A stretch of 64,000 nt of DNA, taken from assembly GCF_022533585.1 (NCBI RefSeq), contig NZ_CP092827.1, forward strand, positions 311,001-375,000. Direction: 5' to 3'. The position numbers were made by a program, and so were the translations under genes. Under the pieces are notes generated by a model. It saw only the letters and a list, made by a program, of their open reading frames with translations. It had not been told where the DNA came from and did no database searches. This document shows, piece by piece, positions 56,564 through 64,000 of this stretch. Each line of letters begins with the position of its first letter. The first letter of the stretch is position 1. The DNA is from Pseudomonas sp. LS.1a. GTDB taxonomy: Bacteria; Pseudomonadota; Gammaproteobacteria; Pseudomonadales; Pseudomonadaceae.

Positions 56564-57296
56564 TGGCGGGGTGGACACTGGCGCCGGGCTACGAACACCT
56601 GGCGGCGGACTTCGGCAGCCTCGATGCGGTATTTGCCCTGCAAGGCGAACGCCTGACCCGCGACCCGCTCAGCGAAGTGGTGCGGATCACGCGTGAGGGG
56701 GTCAATTACTACGTCAAGCGCTACACCGGGGCCGGCAAGCACATGCGGCGCTACCTGGGGCGGCCGCGAATCAAGGCCGAATGGCAGAACCTCAAGCAGT
56801 TCCACAAGTGGGGCATCCCCACGGCCGAGGTGGTGGCCTGGGGCCTGGAGCGCAATGGCCTGGCCTTTGGCCGGGGCGCGATGATCACCCGCGAACTGCC
56901 GCGCACCGAAGACCTGTCGGCACTGGCCGAGCGCAACGATGCACGCCTGGCCGACCGTGCCTGGGTCGGGCATGTCAGCAGCCAGCTGGCGCGCCACACC
57001 CGTATCATGCACCAGCACCATTTCGCCCATAACGACCTGAAGTGGCGCAACCTGCTGGTCGATGACCAGGGCACGCTATTCTTCATCGACTGCCCCACCG
57101 GCGATTTCTGGCGCGGCTTCATGTGGCGGCACCGGATGATCAAGGACCTGGCCTGCCTGGACAAAGTGGCCAAATACCACCTGTCGGCAACCCAGCGTCT
57201 GCGTTTCTACCTGCAATACCGCGGCCGCGACCGGTTGAATGTGCGTGACAAGAAGCGCATTCGCCAGGTGGTGAGCTTTTTCGAGGAAGGGAATGA
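56563..57296 (+). CDS. LPS kinase-like protein, InaA/RfaP family, WapP-like (frame broken near the end)
   Basis: About 244 residues when repaired. Catalytic loop HFAHNDLKWRNLLVD and metal site FFIDCPTGDF. The natural C-terminus should be ...VVSFFEEGE, but the G run at 57289-57291 has three Gs instead of four, so the frame runs on for about 140 false codons to 57705 across the next gene. With one G added, the stop TGA 57294-57296 overlaps the next ATG at 57293, the same ATGA coupling used in the rest of the operon. This agrees with a sequence error. In P. aeruginosa the homologue next to waaP is called wapP. Confidence 0.85.
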
Positions 57297-58045
57297 CCGA
57301 TTACCTGGCCAGCGCGGACCTCGCGCTGCTCAAACGCCATGGCCTGGACGACTTCGAGGCGCTGTGGGCGCTGCAACTGGATGCCGTGGACGAACCGAAC
57401 ACCGGTCGCGGTGGCTGGAGCAGCGTGTTTCGCCTGGAGCTCGAAGGCAAGGGCTACTACCTCAAGCGCCAGAGCGACTACCTGACCCGTACCCTGCACC
57501 GGCCGTTCGGCGAGCCGACCTTCGCCCGCGAATTCCGCAACATCAGCCGTTACCAGAAGCTGCACATTCCGGCGTTGCAGGCGGTGTTCTACGGCGAGCG
57601 CAAGCAAGGCGGCACGCACCGGGCGATCCTGATGACCCGCGCCCTGGACGAATGGGCCGACCTCGACAGCCTGCTGGCCCGGTGGCCACAACTGAGCGAT
57701 GCTGAACGCAACGGCGTGCTGCAGGCCTGCGGCCAGCTGGCGCGCACCCTGCACAGTGCCGGCCAGGTGCATGGCTGCTTCTACCCCAAGCACATCTTCC
57801 TGCGCCAGCGCCGCGATGGCTGGGACGCGCAACTGATCGACCTGGAAAAGACCCGACCCCTGCTGTTCGGCATGCGTGACCGCCTCAAGGACCTGGAGCC
57901 GCTGCTGCGTCGCGCCCCGGTCTGGAGCGAAGGCGATGTGCGTACATTGCTGGCCAGCTACCTGGCGCAGCCGGCCGATGGCACGCTGGTCGATACCTGG
58001 CTGCAACGCCTGACGCAACGCCGTCGTGAAAAAGAGGCCCGCTGA
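57293..58045 (+). CDS. LPS kinase-like protein, InaA family
   Basis: 250 residues: N-terminal MTDYLASADLALLKRHGLDDFEALWALQ, a glycine-rich strand segment (GGWSSVFRLELEGKGYYLKRQ), REFRNISRYQKLHIPALQAVFYGERK and a catalytic-like loop GQVHGCFYPKHIFLR with QLIDLEKTRPLLF. It lacks the HxD loop in its normal form (HGCFYPKH), so catalysis should be checked. Cotranscribed, ATGA-linked on both sides. Confidence 0.85.
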   Translation: MTDYLASADLALLKRHGLDDFEALWALQLDAVDEPNTGRGGWSSVFRLELEGKGYYLKRQSDYLTRTLHRPFGEPTFAREFRNISRYQKLHIPALQAVFYGERKQGGTHRAILMTRALDEWADLDSLLARWPQLSDAERNGVLQACGQLARTLHSAGQVHGCFYPKHIFLRQRRDGWDAQLIDLEKTRPLLFGMRDRLKDLEPLLRRAPVWSEGDVRTLLASYLAQPADGTLVDTWLQRLTQRRREKEAR

Positions 58046-59487
58046 TGCGTTTGTCTGAATTGAAAGAGGCCGGGCGCAACCCCTCGTTGCCCCTGAGCAT
58101 CACCCTGGCCGATGCCGCCGGCACGGCTGACCTGCAATTGCTCAGCCTGCTGCGCGTGCTGCCGGGCCAGCGCTATGTGGGCGCCGGCGTGTGGCGCGGG
58201 ACCCCAGTGCTGGCCAAGCTGCTGGTCGGTGGTAACGCTGCCCGGCATTTCCAGCGCGAACTGCAAGGCGTGAAGCTGCTGGCCGAGCAGGGCCTGACCA
58301 CGCCGAAGCTGTTGGCCGACGGCCTCAAGGAAGGCGAAGGCGGCTGGCTGTTGTTCGAGCTCCTCGACGGTGCCGAAAGCCTGGCCGATGCCTGGGCGGC
58401 AGTGGAAAACCTGCCGGTGCTTGCCGACGAGCAGCACCTGGTGCTGGGCGAAGCGCTCACTGCGGTGGCGCACATGCATGCCCAGGGCCTGTGGCAGGAA
58501 GACCTGCACCTGGACAACCTGCTGCGCCACGGCGGCAAGCTGTACCTGATCGACGGCGCCGGGATCAAGGCCGAAACACCTGGCCAGCAGCTGTCGCGCC
58601 CGCGTGTGCTGGAAAACCTTGGGGTGTTCTTCGCCCAGCTACCCAAGCGCCTGGAGCCGTTCATCGAAGAACTGCTGGTGCACTACCTGCTGGCCAACGC
58701 CGAGCATGCGTTGCCGCTGGAAGCCTTGCAGAAGCAGGTGGACAAGGTGCGCAGCTGGCGCCAGAGGGACTACCTGGAAAAGGCTGGCCGTGAATGCAGC
58801 CTGTTCAGTGTCGAGCGCAGCCTTTCCGGCCTGCGGGCGATCCGCCGCAACGAGGTCGAAGCCATGCTGCCGGTGCTGGAGCAGGCCGACGCATTGATCG
58901 ACCAGGGCCACCTGTACAAGACCGGTGGTGCGGCCAGTGTGGCGCGCATCGAGGTTGGCGGGCGCACGCTGGTGCTCAAGCGTTACAACATCAAGAACAC
59001 CGCACATTGGTTCAAACGCTTCTGGCGCCCGAGCCGTGCCTGGCATTCATGGATCGAAGGCCACCGCCTGGAATTCCTCGACATCGCCACGCCGCGTCCG
59101 CTGGCAGTGCTGGAGCAGCGGGTGATGGGTTTGCGCAGCCGTGCCTACCTGGTCACCGAGTATGTCGATGGCCCGGACCTGGCCGAGTGCTTCGCACCCT
59201 ACGTGGACAACGGTGATGCGCCCGAGGAGCAGGTGGATGCCTTGGTGCATGTGATGCAGCAACTTATTCGCGAGCGCATCAGCCACGGCGACTTCAAGGG
59301 CCACAACCTGTTCTGGCACAACGGCCAGTGGTCACTGATCGACCTCGATGCCATGTGCCAGCACGCCACCCAGCTCAGCTTCGCCCCGGCCTACGCCCGT
59401 GACCGGGCGCGGCTGCTGCGCAACTGGCCGAGTGGCAGTGCCTTGCATCAGCGGCTGGACCGGTTGCTGCCCAAGCTGGCCGAGTAG
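58045..59487 (+). CDS. LPS kinase-like protein with two kinase-like halves, WapQ-like
   Basis: 480 residues. The N-terminal half shows AHMHAQGLWQEDLHLDNLLRHGGKLYLID, and the C-terminal half RISHGDFKGHNLFWHNGQWSLIDLDAMCQH, so both halves carry a kinase-type catalytic loop. The start ATG overlaps the previous stop (TGATG). It corresponds to the large last gene (wapQ) of the P. aeruginosa operon. The stop at 59487 lies inside the end of the opposite gene that ends at 59448. Confidence 0.85.
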   Translation: MRLSELKEAGRNPSLPLSITLADAAGTADLQLLSLLRVLPGQRYVGAGVWRGTPVLAKLLVGGNAARHFQRELQGVKLLAEQGLTTPKLLADGLKEGEGGWLLFELLDGAESLADAWAAVENLPVLADEQHLVLGEALTAVAHMHAQGLWQEDLHLDNLLRHGGKLYLIDGAGIKAETPGQQLSRPRVLENLGVFFAQLPKRLEPFIEELLVHYLLANAEHALPLEALQKQVDKVRSWRQRDYLEKAGRECSLFSVERSLSGLRAIRRNEVEAMLPVLEQADALIDQGHLYKTGGAASVARIEVGGRTLVLKRYNIKNTAHWFKRFWRPSRAWHSWIEGHRLEFLDIATPRPLAVLEQRVMGLRSRAYLVTEYVDGPDLAECFAPYVDNGDAPEEQVDALVHVMQQLIRERISHGDFKGHNLFWHNGQWSLIDLDAMCQHATQLSFAPAYARDRARLLRNWPSGSALHQRLDRLLPKLAE

Positions 59488-62267
59488 TCCGCCGGCAGTG
59501 CCAGCCAGTCGCTGCTGCGGCCGGGTTGGCGCACGCGGATGCGCCACTGGCCATCCTGCTGGCGCAGCACGGCCCAGGCCTTGACCGTGCTCAGGGCCTG
59601 CCCGGCGATTTGCAGGTGATAGTGGCCGGCCAGCAGATGCCGGCGCACCGGCAGCTGATTGTCGGCCAACTGCAGGTAGAGCTGGCCGTTGGCGTCGAAC
59701 AGGTCTGCTTCACTTTCGACTGGCACACCTTCGCGCGGTGGGGCCAGGCGGCAGTCCGCTAACAACTGCTCGATATCGGGCAAGCCGTCGTACCAGAGCA
59801 CGGGCGAATCGACCACCCAGGAACCGTCGGCCAGGCGTTTGACTGGCAGCTGTACGTAGGCGTCAGGCTGTCGCGGGTCGAGTGCACGCCAGCGCTGGCC
59901 GTCGAAATGGACGTTGTACACCCGGCCTTGGCTGTCTTTCACGAAGTACCGATCGGGCCCGGGTGTGGCACTGATGTACTCATAGACCTGTTCGCCATGT
60001 ACCCCCTCTATCCGGTAGCGCAGCTTGGCCAGGTCGACGGTTGCCGCATGGGTTTGTGGCAATGGCCTGGGCGGTTGTGGCGGCAAACCACGAAGTGCCC
60101 GGCGCATCAAGGTAGAGCCGGCAAAACTGTTGAGACCGTCGCTGGCATGGCTGAGCGCCGCGATGGCGTGGTGCAGGGTTGCCTCATGGTCGTTCTTTTC
60201 CATGGCCTCGAAGCCGTCCCATATGGAAATGCCCATGCGTCCGAACGCCAGCGCCGACATGGCAGGTGCCGGCAGTACCAGGCTGACCAGGTCGAGTATG
60301 AGGCGTAGCGTGGCCAGGCCGAACTCGCCCAGCACTTCTCGATTGCTGCGGCTGTTGGTGTCCGCCTCGGCGATCAAGGCATGTACCTCTGCCCGGTAAA
60401 GGGCATTGAACAGATTGCCGGGGATGATCGGCCTTTGCACATGCGGCCCGAGGCGCCCCTTGCGGAACAGCGTTTCAAGGCGCCTGGCATCGGCGCCAGG
60501 GGCGCGCTGGATGAAATACTGTTGCAGTGCGGGGTTGCCACGCACTGCCCGCAGCATGCCGCGGGCATTGCGGAATTCGCGCCAGGCACGCCGGTCTGGT
60601 GCATCCGGCGTGTAGATCACCAGCGAAGGTTGATTGGGGCTTTCGGCATTGAGCAGCAGCACGCCTTGCAGCGTATGCCCGTCCACAACCAGCTGGCGAA
60701 CGACGATGTGCTGCCCGTCGATGGGCGGGCGGCGGCTGCTGTCGGGGTAGTCGACAACTGCCTTGGCCCAGTGGTAACCCTGCTCCTGCTGGCCGGGCAG
60801 GAAGTGCCCGACGTAGCGAGCCTTGGCCGCCTCGGCGCGCATGCGTGCCCGGTTGATGTTGCCGTGGGCCTCCATTCGCCAGTTGGCCGATGGGGAGTCC
60901 AGCAGGTGTGTGCGCAAGTAGCGCTCATAGCCGCTGCCGGCATCGAGCTTGCGCACCAGTGTCCTGACCTGTTCGGGGGACAGGTTCGCCAGTGGGGCGC
61001 CAGTGTCGTCGTGTACCCGGGCCGTCAGCCAGTAATCCACGTCGAACCAGCTGATGTTGAGCAAGGCCAGTTCGTCCAGGCGGTAAGTGACCGCCACCAT
61101 TTCGACGGTGTCGCCCACTTGCGGGCGGGCGGCGGCGGCGATGTAGCTGGACGGTGACAGGGGATTGAGCAAAGGCCCGCGCCGACGAGCCAGGGTGACA
61201 CTGATGCAGATGCGCTGCGGCGGTATGCTGATGGCCAGTGTTTGTGCCAGCTGTTTGGCGAGCCGCGCACGCACCCAGGCCTGCAAGTGGTGGCGTTCGC
61301 GAAACTGGTCCAGGGTCAGCAGCCCTGGTGCGGCGGCCTGGGTTATAGCCCCGGCCAGTTCCTGCATGGTTTGCATGATATGCGCCAGGCCTTGTGGGGG
61401 CGTATTGCGCAGCCATGCTGGCAGGTGCTTTTCGAGCAGCAGGGCGTAACGTGTAGCCAGGGCGTGCTTGCTGCTCATCAAGCCGGTGAGCGACTGCTGG
61501 CTGGCCAGCGTTGCTCCGAGCTCGTCCAGGTCAGGTAGCTGGGCATGTTGCCATGCGGCTTGCCAGGCCAGTGTCAGCCGCTGGTGCTGGCAGTCTGTCA
61601 GGTCGCGTACCTGCTGCGCCACCAGATCGTCGGCAAACCACTCATAGCGCAAGCGGTCGGCTTGCATCAGCCATTGCTGGTCCTCCGTGCGTGGCAGCAT
61701 TTGCAGGAAGGGCTGGATTTGCAGCCAGTCGTCGAGGCGCTCGCAGAGTTCGACATGCAGCTCGGCAAGGCTGTCAAACCCTTCGATGCCGTGGGCGAGG
61801 CTGCAGAGCAGCGCCTTGCCGGTGACTTTGCCCGGGATGGCATCGCTACCTTCGGGGCCGTCGGCTACCAATATCAATGTGCCTGGCAGGGCCAGCCTGC
61901 GCTGGGGGCTGAGGCTGCTGAATACCGGTCGGTAAGCCTGTGCCTTCAACTCGCTGGGCAAATGTGGTCGCTGCCAGGGCAACGGCAATTCGAGGTAGGT
62001 GCGCAGCAGGCTGATGTGCTGATAATCCAGGGTCTGGTCGGCCAGGCGCAATTCCAGTTCCGCCAGCAATTGTTCCTGACGCAGCTTGTGTAACCGTTGG
62101 CGCCTGCTCTGGCTGCCTTTGGGGGCTTCGTTCCAGAACAACGCCAGGTCGTTGAAGAAACGTTGGCGTAACCGGGCGGGCGCCAGCCCGGCCACAAGGG
62201 TGGGTTGCCCGTGGTGCAGCGCACTGATACTGGCATCCAGGGTTTCGAGGCGTTGCAAAGGGGTCAT
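59448..62267 (-). CDS. large DUF6543 (dermonecrotic-toxin-domain) protein
   Basis: 939 residues, with no signal peptide. Typical DUF6543 features: a central LVIYTPDAPDRRAWREFRNARG followed by FLQR-like IQRAPGADARRLETLF, and a hydrophobic helical pair after residue 690 (ILDLVSLVLPAPAMSALAFGRMG). Such proteins are common in Pseudomonas, sometimes related to dermonecrotic or Mcf-type toxins, and are probably secreted by an unknown route. The C-terminus has a beta-rich YD-like texture (YFVKDSQGRVYNVHFDGQRW). It ends 40 bases inside the convergent wapQ-like gene. Toxic function is inferred only from family. Confidence 0.75.
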   Translation of the reverse strand: MTPLQRLETLDASISALHHGQPTLVAGLAPARLRQRFFNDLALFWNEAPKGSQSRRQRLHKLRQEQLLAELELRLADQTLDYQHISLLRTYLELPLPWQRPHLPSELKAQAYRPVFSSLSPQRRLALPGTLILVADGPEGSDAIPGKVTGKALLCSLAHGIEGFDSLAELHVELCERLDDWLQIQPFLQMLPRTEDQQWLMQADRLRYEWFADDLVAQQVRDLTDCQHQRLTLAWQAAWQHAQLPDLDELGATLASQQSLTGLMSSKHALATRYALLLEKHLPAWLRNTPPQGLAHIMQTMQELAGAITQAAAPGLLTLDQFRERHHLQAWVRARLAKQLAQTLAISIPPQRICISVTLARRRGPLLNPLSPSSYIAAAARPQVGDTVEMVAVTYRLDELALLNISWFDVDYWLTARVHDDTGAPLANLSPEQVRTLVRKLDAGSGYERYLRTHLLDSPSANWRMEAHGNINRARMRAEAAKARYVGHFLPGQQEQGYHWAKAVVDYPDSSRRPPIDGQHIVVRQLVVDGHTLQGVLLLNAESPNQPSLVIYTPDAPDRRAWREFRNARGMLRAVRGNPALQQYFIQRAPGADARRLETLFRKGRLGPHVQRPIIPGNLFNALYRAEVHALIAEADTNSRSNREVLGEFGLATLRLILDLVSLVLPAPAMSALAFGRMGISIWDGFEAMEKNDHEATLHHAIAALSHASDGLNSFAGSTLMRRALRGLPPQPPRPLPQTHAATVDLAKLRYRIEGVHGEQVYEYISATPGPDRYFVKDSQGRVYNVHFDGQRWRALDPRQPDAYVQLPVKRLADGSWVVDSPVLWYDGLPDIEQLLADCRLAPPREGVPVESEADLFDANGQLYLQLADNQLPVRRHLLAGHYHLQIAGQALSTVKAWAVLRQQDGQWRIRVRQPGRSSDWLALPADYSASLGSNRSSR

Positions 62268-62332
62268 GGCAGGGCTCCGTGATCAAGGGAGCCAACCATG
62301 GCGGCCCGCTGCAACGCAGCGGTGGTAGCGGG

Positions 62333-62512
62333 CTACCGACGCGGCAGCAAGCCTTTGAGGCCCAACCCCGCCGAGACGCCAAGGCCAAGCCAGGCGAGGC
62401 CGTCCCACAGGCCGTCGCCTAGCAAGGCGGCGAACAACCCCGTGAAGCTGAGCAGGGCGATCAGTGTGGGCCAGGCGAAAATGTGCCGAGAGGATCGTGA
62501 CCGGTGGCTCAT
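62333..62512 (-). CDS. small membrane protein, 59 aa
   Basis: MSHRSRSSRH head followed by two hydrophobic segments (IFAWPTLIALLSFTGLFAAL and GLAWLGLGVSAGLGLKGLL). The ATG (62510-62512) overlaps the stop of the PepSY gene (ATGA), so it is translationally coupled to it. Small two-helix proteins of this kind often follow PepSY genes in iron-uptake operons of Pseudomonas. Function unknown. Confidence 0.8.
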   Translation of the reverse strand: MSHRSRSSRHIFAWPTLIALLSFTGLFAALLGDGLWDGLAWLGLGVSAGLGLKGLLPRR

Positions 62513-63621
62513 GCCCTTGCCTCCCGGGTTTTGCGCTGTTTGCCCCACCACAGGTAGAGCCCGCTGCCGAGCACGATGATGGTGAGCACGTCGAGCACTG
62601 CCCAGAGGATTTGCATCGGTCTACCGCCGTAGTCGCCGAAGTGCAGCGGTTGCGAAAGGCCCATGGCGTCCATGTACCAGGGGCGTTCGCCGACGGCTGT
62701 AACCGCCAGGGTGCGGGCATCGATCAGAACCGGTGTGAACAGGTGCGAACTCAGGTGCGTGGCGCCGTTCATGAACACTGCATAGTGGTGCTCGCTGGAG
62801 AAGCGCGTGCCGGGGAAGGCGATGAAGTCCGGGCGCATGCCTGGGGCGGCCTGTTCGGCAATCTCCAGCAGGCGTGAGGCTGGTGCGCGCTGGGTGAGCG
62901 GTGGCGCGTCGCGGTAAGGCGCGACCATGGCGGCCAGGCTGTCGTTGCGCCAGGCCGCGATGACCAGGTCGGACAGGGCACTGATCACACCGGTTACGCC
63001 TACCGTCAATGCCCAGGCCAGGGTCACCACGCCGATCAGGTTGTGCAGGTCGAGCCAGCGCAGGCGACGGGACTTGTCGTGGCGCACCGTGGCGAAGTCC
63101 AGGCGGCGCATGAACGGCGCATAGAGCACGGTGCCGGAGATGATCGCCACGACGAACAGCACGCCCATGAAGGCCAGCAGCAGCTTGCCGGGCAGGCCGG
63201 CGAACATGTCCACGTGCAGGCGCAGCATCACCATCATGAAGCCGCCATTGGCGGCCGGCATGGCCACCGCCTCGCCGGTACGGGCATCGAGCATGAAGGT
63301 GTGCGACAAGTTGGGGTCGGTGCCGGCGGTGGCGGCGGTGATGGCGACCACGCCGTTGGGTTCGTCCTCGTCATGGCCGAAGTACTGCATGACCTCGCCA
63401 GGGCGGTGCTGTTCGGCTTTGAGTACCAGTTGCTGCAAGTCGAGATGTGGCGTGCCTGCTGGCATTTCACGCAGTTCGGGTGCGTCGCCGAGCAGGTGTT
63501 CGAGTTCGTGGTGGAAGATCAGCGGCAGGCCGGTGACTGCCAGCAACAGCAGGAACAGGGTGCAGACCAGGCTGCTCCAGGTGTGGACCACGGACCAGCG
63601 GCGGATGGTTGGGCTTTTCAT
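62509..63621 (-). CDS. PepSY-associated transmembrane protein, probable ferric-siderophore reductase
   Basis: 370 residues with four main hydrophobic segments (SLVCTLFLLLLAVTGLPLIF; LLLAFMGVLFVVAIISGTVL; LIGVVTLAWALTVGVTGVIS; ILWAVLDVLTIIVLGSGLYL), several His in or near helices (HHELEH, LHVD, LHNL), and the PepSY fold. FsrB/PiuB-type members reduce iron in siderophore complexes at the inner membrane. It lies 57 bases after a TonB-dependent receptor gene read in the same direction. Start chosen at ATG 63621. Confidence 0.85.
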   Translation of the reverse strand: MKSPTIRRWSVVHTWSSLVCTLFLLLLAVTGLPLIFHHELEHLLGDAPELREMPAGTPHLDLQQLVLKAEQHRPGEVMQYFGHDEDEPNGVVAITAATAGTDPNLSHTFMLDARTGEAVAMPAANGGFMMVMLRLHVDMFAGLPGKLLLAFMGVLFVVAIISGTVLYAPFMRRLDFATVRHDKSRRLRWLDLHNLIGVVTLAWALTVGVTGVISALSDLVIAAWRNDSLAAMVAPYRDAPPLTQRAPASRLLEIAEQAAPGMRPDFIAFPGTRFSSEHHYAVFMNGATHLSSHLFTPVLIDARTLAVTAVGERPWYMDAMGLSQPLHFGDYGGRPMQILWAVLDVLTIIVLGSGLYLWWGKQRKTREARA

Positions 63622-63651
63622 CACGGTACCGATTAATGCCTGATGGGCACA

Positions 63652-63670
63652 GGGGCCGCAAAGCGGCCCC
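63652..63670. terminator. GC hairpin after the receptor gene
   Basis: GGGGCCGC pairs with GCGGCCCC around AAA, just downstream of the receptor stop. It has no T run, so some transcription probably continues into the PepSY gene. Confidence 0.5.
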
Positions 63671-63677
63671 CGTTCAC

Positions 63678-64000
63678 TCAGAACTTGTAATTGACACTGG
63701 CCACCACGTTGCGCTCGTCGCCGTAGTAGCACCAGTAACCGTCACAGTTGGCCAGGTAGTCCTTGTTGAACAGGTTCTTCGCCTCTACGGCTACCGTCAG
63801 GCCTTTCATGCTGTTGTCCAGGCTACCCAGGTCGTAGTGCACCGAGGCGTCATACACCGTGTACGAGCCCACATGGGCCAGTTCGGTGTTGGCGGTATTG
63901 CCGTAGGTGTCACCCACGTAGCGCACACCGCCGCCAATGCCGAAGCCGTCCAGTGGCCCGCTGTGCCAGGTGTAGTCGGCCCACAGGGTTGCCTGGTTGC
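63678..64000 (-). CDS. TonB-dependent siderophore receptor, C-terminal part (partial)
   Basis: The last 107 codons of an outer-membrane receptor: DYTWHSGPLDGFGIGGGVRY, then alternating beta-strand pattern and the terminal aromatic signature ASVNYKF needed for barrel assembly. AEAKNLFNKDYLANCDGYWCYYGDER with a Cys pair is typical of ferrichrome/ferrioxamine-type receptors, which often end ...CxxxxxCYYGxER. The N-terminus lies beyond the window. It is the first gene of the iron group that includes the PepSY and small membrane proteins. Confidence 0.9.
   Translation of the reverse strand, partial: NQATLWADYTWHSGPLDGFGIGGGVRYVGDTYGNTANTELAHVGSYTVYDASVHYDLGSLDNSMKGLTVAVEAKNLFNKDYLANCDGYWCYYGDERNVVASVNYKF

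Noticed and set aside
56563..57705. 380-residue fused kinase
   Set aside because: The last 140 codons are out of frame relative to the next real gene and have Arg/Pro/Gly-rich shadow composition; one missing G explains it.

Overview
The window is chromosomal DNA of a fluorescent Pseudomonas, almost certainly of the P. putida group. The evidence is GC-rich coding sequence, many copies of the putida-type REP palindrome (core GGGAGCGGGTTTACCCGCG), and a gene order that, from memory, matches the gbdR-cdh-dgc-gbc-sox-fdhA-aceEF-glnE-waa stretch of P. putida KT2440. No database search was possible.

Positions 1-34,850 are a quaternary-amine catabolic island. The tail of a serine dehydratase gene precedes gbdR. 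A leftward carnitine operon follows (thioesterase, cdhA, cdhC, caiX) with its regulator cdhR. Next is the dimethylglycine operon (dipeptidase, DUF5943, dgcA, dgcB, etfA, etfB), the divergent gbcA/gbcB pair for glycine betaine demethylation, two chemoreceptors flanking a zapA-like pair, ltaE, and the glyA-soxBDAG-purU-fdhA operon. Together these take carnitine to glycine betaine, dimethylglycine, sarcosine and glycine/serine, and dispose of the one-carbon units as formaldehyde, formyl-tetrahydrofolate and formate.

Positions 34,890-44,200 are mixed: an AT-rich orphan Rhs-core gene with a 39-bp coding repeat, a DUF2780 lipoprotein-like gene, an amino-acid/polyamine permease, an acyltransferase, a retropepsin-like protein, a GST, msrA and a dipA-like cyclic-di-GMP phosphodiesterase. 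Positions 44,690-59,490 hold aceF, aceE, glnE and the LPS inner-core operon waaF-waaC-waaG-waaP followed by three more LPS-kinase-like genes. Positions 59,448-64,000 carry a large DUF6543 (dermonecrotic-toxin-like) gene and an iron-uptake group (small membrane protein, PepSY protein, TonB-dependent receptor).

Two things stand out. (1) Between etfB and an orphan rhs gene (15,664-16,151) there are three diverged repeats in which TGTGGA(T/C)AA is followed at exactly +59 and +70 by GATCA elements. (2) Eight genes (gbdR twice, cdhC, caiX, a chemoreceptor, soxG, msrA, an LPS kinase, and glnE) have single-base frame breaks. All but glnE are one-base losses in G or C runs, which points to sequence errors rather than real decay.
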